A DNA stretch of 50,778 bases from Chara braunii. Taxonomy: Eukaryota > Streptophyta > Charophyceae > Charales > Characeae. Positions 44,741 through 50,778 of the stretch are shown here, in pieces (position 1 is the first letter of the stretch; every line of letters begins with the position of its first letter). A model generated the notes under the pieces. The model was given only the letters and a program-made list of their open reading frames with translations. It was not told the DNA's origin and ran no database searches. A program made the position numbers and the translations under genes. The DNA lies in NCBI GenBank assembly GCA_003427395.1, contig BFEA01000037.1, positions 2,180,085 to 2,230,862 on the forward strand, read 5' to 3'.

Positions 44741-45610
44741 TGTTAAGTCTCTGTGTCCTGGATCCGGACGACGCCGAAGCGTCTGCCGGACAAGGTAATC
44801 CTGATACTCATAATGACTCGGGAGAGACATTGGAGATTACTCGCACGGTGAAAATACAATGTGTACCTATAAAATTCCTCGGGAGTTCGAGGTGTGTTTC
44901 CCCGAAAATCCGCGCAAGTGCTAGGGAAAAATCCCTCTCCATTTCGGAGTAGGCCGATGAAGCCGATCCACTCGGTGGGAGAACCATCTCAAACTCGTAA
45001 AAGTTGCTCTGCTCTTCTGATGAGATCGTCCTCAAGCGTATCGCGAACCAGCACGTACCTCGGGATGGTCATGTCTCGTCGAGCTCCAGGCATCTGCGTG
45101 TCAGAAGAAAACTTCATCAGTTGAGTAATCGTTCCATGAGTTCATCCTCCTCATCGTGTCATGCATATTCTGAGAATGGTTCAACTCGTAGAATGATGAA
45201 CCTATTCGCCCATACTCGTCTTATGTGATATACGCCAAAGAAAGGACCCTGTTGTTCGTTTATCGAAAGTACGGTATAAACGAAAGTCAGCCTTATCTCA
45301 GAAATTTCGTCCATTCGCGGGTTTATCTCATATGGTTGCATCACCACTAAGTTCATGTTGACGACAATGCGAACTCATAGTGAAGGATGTCCAGTCCGGT
45401 TCTTGATCTGAAAATAAGTGGTCTAGGCGGGTTTTGCGGACTACCATCCCAGAACCATGGAACATCCTCCTCAAAATATAATTCATCCGAATTGAAGATG
45501 GTTCGCCCTACTCTCTCTAATCTTTCTCCATTACGTCTTGAGGACTCGGCCCATTCTGCCGCTATGTCACAATTGTGGAAAAGGTGACAGACCATCGTTC
45601 CTGCTGCCAT
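44740..45610 (-). pseudogene. Possible LINE-type C-terminal ORF fragment nested in LTR C
   Basis: Three minus-strand frames in series read as one decayed protein. The first (45353-45610) starts with VCHLFHNCDIAAEW, which resembles the HLF-x2-C-x4-W box of the zf-RVT domain that follows reverse transcriptase in plant LINEs. It continues with Trp/Pro-rich WFWDGSPQNPPRPL. The second (45159-45356) has GVYHIRRVWANRFIILRVEP and the third (44808-45035) has NFYEFEMVLPPSG and GETHLELPRNF. No RT domain upstream is visible. The residue composition looks like protein, unlike neighbouring low-complexity frames, but the family call rests on one short motif. Confidence 0.35.
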
Positions 45611-45619
45611 CTGAAAAGA

Positions 45620-46580
45620 ACGATGAGAGTAGTTATGTTAAATTTCGGTAGCTAAGACTGAGTATTATTCTTACATTCTTATTTCCATCGGTTCGTGCTT
45701 CTTCTGGCACGACCATCCTCGATAAAAGTGTCTAACTGCACTCGACGTAAACTAGTATGACACGAACTGGGCTGCTTGGCACCAGTTCCCCATGCGTCAG
45801 TGACTCTTAATATGGCCACCAAAAGGGTATACTACAATAGTTCTCCCTTACGCGATCCACTCCGAGTCGATAACAGGGCCGGCTCCTAAGGCAACGAACC
45901 CCCGCCTCAAATCCCTCATAGAAAAAGGAAAGGAATCTACCACGGTGAGCAAACGACCTCTTGTCGCCTGACGTCAAGAGCAACTTAGACGAAAAATTAT
46001 CACAGAAGAAAAAGTCATTCAGACGGACGAGCATAGATGGAGAGGGTCATTCGACAAAGAACTGGTGACCTTGGGAAAAATCTATGGTCATTCATGCTTT
46101 TATTCTTAGTGATCGTTTTTTTTTTTTTCGTCATCTTCTTCTTTCCATCTCGGTTCACCACATACATACAAATATAGAGGAGTGAGAGCAACCAAGTTTC
46201 AGCCATCTCATGGTCAACCCACTTCCATTTCAATAAGCCACACCTGCAGTCGGATCAAACGACAAGTTCAACAAAAAAAAAAACAATGCAAACCCAAACT
46301 CGAGTCAGACTCACACTCATACGCGCAAACACACATTTCCTCTACCTTTCAGTGAACATTCAAAGAGCAGGGTCGAGCAAAATGTGGTTTCACTCAGGCG
46401 TGAAAGGGTCTGAGTCAAACTGGTTGTCCACTGACCTTGAGTGAAGTTGTACGGCACACTCAAGAAGACCGTATAGAATTACGCCCCTTTTGACGAGAAG
46501 GTAATCGTCCTCAGTCGTCAGCAAAGTGATCAACACCACTCTCTTGCTGCGACCACCTGCCACATCACTCCCTCACTTAC
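45620..46580. other. LTR C, middle, no gene seen
   Basis: Mixed sequence with a T tract near 46120 and A tract near 46280. Nothing supportable. Confidence 0.45.
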
Positions 46581-46779
46581 TTTTCAGTAAGTGTGGCTGC
46601 CAATTGCCTCCGCCGTCGCCACATTACTGCGTCATTAAGTCCACGCTACCTCAAAATACACCACTCTAGCGGCACCTTCACTGCGCCAATGCCCAGTCGT
46701 TGCTCAACGCAAAAATACCGCCAACACCGTTGTAAATCCTATGTCGTTGTTGTGAAAAAAATTCGGCAGCTCTTCCACA

Positions 46780-47100
46780 CTACTGTCGTCAAACTTAGTG
46801 CTGTCACTGCAAAAATCCGGCAGCGCTTCCGCACCACCGCCGTCAATCTTAGTGCCGCCGCCGCAAAAATTTGGTAGCGCTTCCGCACCACCGCTGTCAA
46901 TCTTAGTGTCGCCGCCGCAAAAATTCGGCAGCGCTTCCGCACCGCCACTGTTAATCTTAGTGCCACTGCCACAAAAATTTGGCAGCGCTTCCGCACCACC
47001 GCTGTCAATCTTAGTGCCACCGCCACATAAAACACCACCGCTGTCAATCTTAGTGCCGCCGCTGCAAAAATTTGGCAACACTTCCGAACCACCGCCTCAA
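46780..47100. repeat. 54-bp minisatellite in LTR C
   Basis: About six units of the type cgcttccgcaccaccgctgt followed by caatcttagtg and gccgccgccgcaaaaatt. Because 54 is divisible by three, several frames on both strands stay open and encode 18-residue repeats (FGSASAPPLSILVxPPQK on plus, GGGTKIDSGGAEALPNFC on minus). Single-base variants are spread over all codon positions. Confidence 0.85.
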
Positions 47101-47569
47101 AACCTGCGTGGCCGCTGCAAAAGTTCGGCAACACTTCCGTACCACCGCTGTAAAACCTACGTGGCCGCCGCCTTGCCGCTGTAAACTTTTGGCAGCACTT
47201 CCCCGCCGTAGTGGAAAAATGGCAGGCCAAAATTAGTAAAATTTGGGCCCCGGACCAAAATTTTCACTGTGCCGCATTGCCGCAGTCCCGCAGCGTCCCT
47301 GGCTCCGTCCCGTGGGACCGGCACCAGCCAGAGGGGAGGGGAACAGAGTGTTCCCTTCCTTGGCTATGGCTGCCCCGCCTCTCCTCTCGCTCCACTGCAG
47401 TCCTCCAGCCTCCTCCTTGAAGTCCTCAAGCAGCACCTCAACTCCTCAGCATTACTCAAGTGTGCACGTCACACAATTGACAGCACGAGTGCTTCTGTGT
47501 GGCAGCTGAGGACAGCTGCCTGTTTTATACTGGCTGAGGAGGGTTGGACGTCACTCCAGCTCCCAGGCA

Positions 47570-48250
47570 AAATCGCGGGCTCACAGTGAGCCCTTGATCT
47601 GACCAAGATCCAGGGCTAACTGTGGCCGCACCACAGCCACAGCCTTAGTGTGGGGCAGCTTCTTTAACTGCCCTATTTTATTTTCTTTTTTCTTTTTTCC
47701 AACTATCTCGGAATCTCGCGAGATGGCTGGGTTCCGGCCATTTCCAAATCTGTTTTTCTTTTATTTTTCTGATAAGGGGTTCGAAAGATACAACCCCTTT
47801 AAGTTTGATGTATTTGGACCTTTTTTCCAGGGCAGATACATCGGGGAAAAGGTTGTACCTAGCCTTTTCCTTTGTGGTCCTTCAATTTCCAGACTCCCTT
47901 AAAAGACGGGAGCCTGACTGTTACCTGCCAGAGGTAGCACCACGTGAGGACAAGTGTCCTCACACAAAATAAAGAGAAGAACAAAAGAAAAAAAATAAAA
48001 AACGAACTTTTAAATTTTGTTGCACCTGGCTCTAACCTCAGCCAGGTGCATGTTATTGCATGCAACAACTCTTCCACCTTTTGCTCTACCCTCCCCTGAA
48101 AACGAGGAGGGCATTGGTCAGTTTGGGAGGAGTAGGACCTCCTCCTCCCAACTCTCACGTCCCTCCTCCCTTCCTCTCTCCAACCAACTTCCTTTTCCCA
48201 CTCCCACGCGCACGCTGTAGGCCGCGAGATTCTAGATCTCACGGCCACTA
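47570..48250. other. Cluster of short perfect hairpins in LTR C
   Basis: Successive inverted repeats include GGGCTCAC-a-GTGAGCCC, GATCT-gacca-AGATC, CTGTGG-ccgca-CCACAG, ATCTCGCGAGAT, AAGGGGTT-10-AACCCCTT, GGAAAAGG-10-CCTTTTCC, GTGAGGACA-ag-TGTCCTCAC, GCACCTGGCT-8-AGCCAGGTGC, and GGCCGcGAGAT-5-ATCTCaCGGCC. They lie side by side over about 680 bp and share no common sequence. No coding frame crosses them convincingly. Confidence 0.75.
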
Positions 48251-48339
48251 ATGTTCACACTAACCCATAGTGGGAGCTCATCTTGCTCTCATACAGTCGA
48301 AAAGACTGTTCTTTTGCTCTTTTGCCCCCATGAGGCAGT

Positions 48340-48372
48340 TCCCTCGTTTTTTTTTTTTTTTTTTTTTTTTTT
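48340..48372. repeat. T tract in LTR C
   Basis: About 26 T, followed by GTTTCAG, resembling a splice acceptor ahead of the SFDF-type motif. Confidence 0.9.
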
Positions 48373-48480
48373 GTTTCAGCGTCTGAGTTGGCGCCTGTTG
48401 CTCAAGCAACGGTGCCTATTCCTTTCTCTGAACGAGATAGGGGGGGGGTTAAAGTGTGGGAATGTGTATCTTCATGTTCT

Positions 48481-48512
48481 AGTAGGAGATTCATTCGATT
48501 TTGTTCATCCTA
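48481..48512 (+). repeat. Dispersed SFDF-type motif (copy in LTR C)
   Basis: AGGAGATTCATTCGATTTTG then TTCATCCT. Related copies: 5552-5580 and 6786-6820 (left LTR A), 25395-25423 and 26630-26665 (right LTR A), 29416-29446 minus strand (LTR B). In all three LTRs it is antisense to gag-pol. One frame reads GDSFDF in A and C and HSFDF in B, but coding is not shown. Confidence 0.6.
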
Positions 48513-48714
48513 TCATTCGACATTTTCGTGGGGCCAACCACAGGTAGGTTGGCAACCCCCTTCCCCTCTTTCTCTCTCTCCCTCTAAGAACCGCCCAAGG
48601 CGTGTGCAGAGAGCCCTTTCCGTCTCAAGTACTAAGTCCCAAAGCCTGCCCCGGATTTAGCTGCGTTATTGCGGCATATCCGTTCGTTTTTTCCCATCCT
48701 GGTAGAAGTACCCA

Positions 48715-48738
48715 GCCCGTTCGTCGAAACGAATGGGC
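48715..48738. other. Hairpin in LTR C at the position of 7756-7778
   Basis: GCCCGTTCGT and ACGAATGGGC form a 10-bp stem with one G-T pair and a CGAA loop. Downstream sequence aligns with that after the LTR A hairpin. Confidence 0.75.
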
Positions 48739-49254
48739 ACTTCAAAGAGTAGCAACAACAAAAAAAATCTAAAGAAAAAACAAATCTAAAGAAAAGAAAT
48801 CTAAAAAAAATATAACGAATAACAGAAAAAAAAAAAAAAAACTTACCTTCTTTTGCTGAACGGTCGCCCGTTACTTCAGGCGACTGCAGCCAGTCTGGGG
48901 ATATAAGTCCCCAGTTACTCCTCTTTGCGCCATGTGGCGCGCAGGGTGCAGGTTAGTTTTTTTTTTTTTTTCGCTAATAATAAAACCGTTGGCACTTGTT
49001 ATGTGCCCTCAAGTACATTTTCGAGCTCCATGTGGCAATGTTTGTTTTTTTCTTATTTATTTATTTGTATATATATATTTTTTATTATATTTTTTTCTTT
49101 ACTCGATTTATATGTGTCATCCTTGCGCAAGGGTCATGGTAATGTCTACGCGGTTGTTCCCAGCCACTAGATCTTATCGATCGTACGGCCGGAAACGGCC
49201 GCGTCATAGAAACCGGGCTGCTCCAAAAAGAAGCTATGCCCAGAGGTGCGGTTC

Positions 49255-49318
49255 CTCCAATTCGATCCCGGTATCTGTCGGGTGACAGTCCTGTACCGTG
49301 ACCTACTGGGCTAGCTCC
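49255..49318 (-). other. tRNA-like segment in LTR C
   Basis: On the minus strand an A-box-like CTAGCCCAGTAGG and a B-box-like GGGATCGAATTGG at tRNA spacing, next to a GCTCCT-7-AGGAGC hairpin. Same layout as 8000-8084. Confidence 0.5.
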
Positions 49319-49426
49319 TCAGTGATAGGAGCGGCTCTTCTATAAGAAGAGTTGCCCAGTCTCTATTCCCTCCTGTTGGGGCTTTGCAGGCCCTGTCTGC
49401 CTATGCTTCGCATGCCCACCCTACCT

Positions 49427-49505
49427 GTGGCCTAGTAGTCCCCGCCTGTCTGTGGTCTAGCAGGCCTTGCCGGCCGGTGGCCTAGCAGGCTCTGCCTGCC
49501 TGCCG
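49427..49505. repeat. 25-bp tandem repeat, three units
   Basis: Units begin GTGGCCTAG or GTGGTCTAG and end CTGCCTG-like. Confidence 0.8.
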
Positions 49506-49885
49506 CTTCCTCGTGGATGGCTGCCCAGCCAAAGCTCCAGGGCCACCCTGGCTCGAGGTCAACCCGACGGCCCAGAAACAAAACCTTGTTATTCATCTCG
49601 CGCCGTGACCCCATACCCGGCGCATCCCTCTTTTTAGCCCACTTAGGCCCTGAATCTCGTGGTTATACAGCCACGCGACATTATTTAAGGTAGAATAGGT
49701 CGAGCTTTAATCTTTCCATGGTCACTCATCCCTGCGGTCTTGCCAAAACTGAGGATGAGTTGGAACTTTCCAATAGCATGTCTATTTCTTCAGACCAATT
49801 ACCCCAAACTTACATGAAAATTCGGACTTCGTCCGACATTGAAAATATAGGGCAGATACCCTTTGTCAGGGTTTCTGTCCCGATA

Positions 49886-50580
49886 ACATTCCCAAGCCGT
49901 ATTGAATGACTTCCACATCATTCATTTTTATCCAATAACACAATATCAGAGGTGTTTACCAGGAAAGTTCTGGTAGGGAACCTCCTCTTTCCATCAATTA
50001 TAGGTTCAAATGATTGGTTTGATGCCTTCAATTTTTGTAGACTTCTTTTCGAATGGTTCCAGCATCATCGCACAGGCGGCCACTCAAAATTTTGTCTCTC
50101 AGAATGATACCAAAAACCCTCCAGCTAGATCCAACATAATCCAATCAATTGATACTACTATGTTCATTTGGGGAATTCCCTTAACTTTCGGGAATCTAAC
50201 CCGGGTCTCTTGAGTTTACGGGGATGCTCTTCACAACACCTCGACGTACACAACGCCGCCGGGAATTTAACTTGTGTCTCTCATATACACAAGGATACTC
50301 ATATTATACTAAGGTCAGGGAAGACATCAAAATAAAAGGCCTCAAGTATTTCATCATCATTCACTGAAAAATTTGCGTTTAACCTATTTCCCCAAATGAT
50401 CCAGGATTAACCCCGAACAGGTCTTTCAAAAATGTATCAATTTCTTAGAATTTAACCATTCATGAAAGAAATCATCCATCCACTTCTTCCTGTCATTCAT
50501 CCAACAGTGTGAGTTCATCCTTCTGATACTCGACAACATATCAAGCAGAACTATTCTGACTCTGATGTGATTAGCGTCGA
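49886..50580. other. Sequence right of LTR C, no gene seen
   Basis: AT-rich. Short frames only, no recognisable domain. Confidence 0.45.
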
Positions 50581-50589
50581 GCCAAATGG

Positions 50590-50778
50590 GAGATGAGTCA
50601 TGCATGTGCGTGAGACTTGCTCAAATACACGCTTGAAGCTCATGAAACCAACCAAGAATGTAATGGAATATCATCATGTGAGAGATGAGCTATGCATGTG
50701 AAGGAGACTTGCATGTGTTTTTACATGCTTGAAGCTCATGAAAGCAACCAAGATTGCGATGGAACATCATCATGTGAG
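50590..50778. repeat. Tandem repeat of about 92-96 bp, cut by the window edge
   Basis: Two units: GAGATGAG at 50590 and 50682, CATCATGTGAG ending at 50682 and 50778. Contains CTTGAAGCTCATGAAA in each unit. Confidence 0.8.

Larger units (their letters stand above)
43413..49885 (-). repeat. LTR C, related to LTRs A and B, in inverted orientation relative to element B
   Basis: It starts TGTCG at 43413. The U5 block GGGCGTATCCCTAC-GAGCTA...CCCA (43675-43712) is on the same strand as in LTR A, so the sense strand is minus. The order of landmarks equals LTR A: U5 block, then a long middle, SFDF-type motif (48481-48512), hairpin before an A-rich stretch (48715-48738), tRNA-like segment (49255-49318), terminal hairpins (49823-49835, 49858-49872). 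The end is probably the CGATA at 49881-49885, which aligns with CGACA of LTR A; CGACA at 49676-49680 after a CGTGG/CCACG hairpin is the alternative. No PBS to the left and no 5-bp duplication. Confidence 0.65.

Noticed and set aside
49676-49680. CGACA as the firm right end of LTR C
   Set aside because: It follows a small hairpin and could be the end, but the sequence up to 49885 aligns better with the end of LTR A; kept only as an alternative.

Overview
This is a repeat-dominated eukaryotic nuclear window with no host gene that I can support. Most of it belongs to large, decayed Ty3/gypsy-type LTR retrotransposons. The primer-binding site matches the 3' end of plant-type tRNA-Asp, and TTTAGGG telomere-like motifs sit inside the LTRs; both point to the green lineage. 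The style of the polyprotein suggests a streptophyte alga such as a charophyte, but that rests on general recall and is low confidence. There are two assembly gaps (19940-20730 and 32055-32174) and a single N at 15888.

Element A (minus strand, 1-28481) has a gag-pol interior at 8602-17858. It is flanked by two direct copies of one very long sequence. The right copy, 17859-28481, is the 5' LTR: about 10.6 kb including the gap, bounded by TGTCG and CGACA, with a tRNA-Asp PBS two bases inside. The left copy, 1-8601, is the 3' LTR and runs off the window. Homology between the copies stops exactly at CGACA (8601 and 28481). The interior encodes, in element order, a conserved basic N-terminal Gag ORF, two tandem copies of an unfamiliar Gag-like domain, a capsid-like region, a Gln/Gly-rich segment with a zinc knuckle, a retropepsin, the start of reverse transcriptase, the tail of RNase H, and an integrase with an intact DDE triad. 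The rest of RT and RNase H is deleted, and stops and frameshifts are scattered throughout.

Element B (plus strand, about 28482-43270) is a diverged relative. Its 5' LTR ends at 35811 and is followed by a degenerate PBS. Its interior keeps the same Gag layout, including the tandem domains, but has lost all RT and RNase H. Element A probably sits inside B's 5' LTR. Immediately after B's pol, where its 3' LTR should be, lies a third, related LTR (C, 43413 to about 49885) in the opposite orientation. C contains a LINE-like fragment, a 54-bp minisatellite and a dense cluster of hairpins.

The most interesting signal is in the LTRs. LTRs A and B carry a tandem array of about 59-60 bp units. Each unit folds into a two-stem hairpin, and the stem sequences change in compensating pairs between units. 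Single hairpins near the LTR ends also keep their fold between A, B and C while their sequences differ. Structured RNA or cruciform DNA in giant LTRs is therefore the lead candidate for something undescribed. The remainder is microsatellites, palindromic repeat arrays and a small DNA transposon inserted in only one LTR copy.
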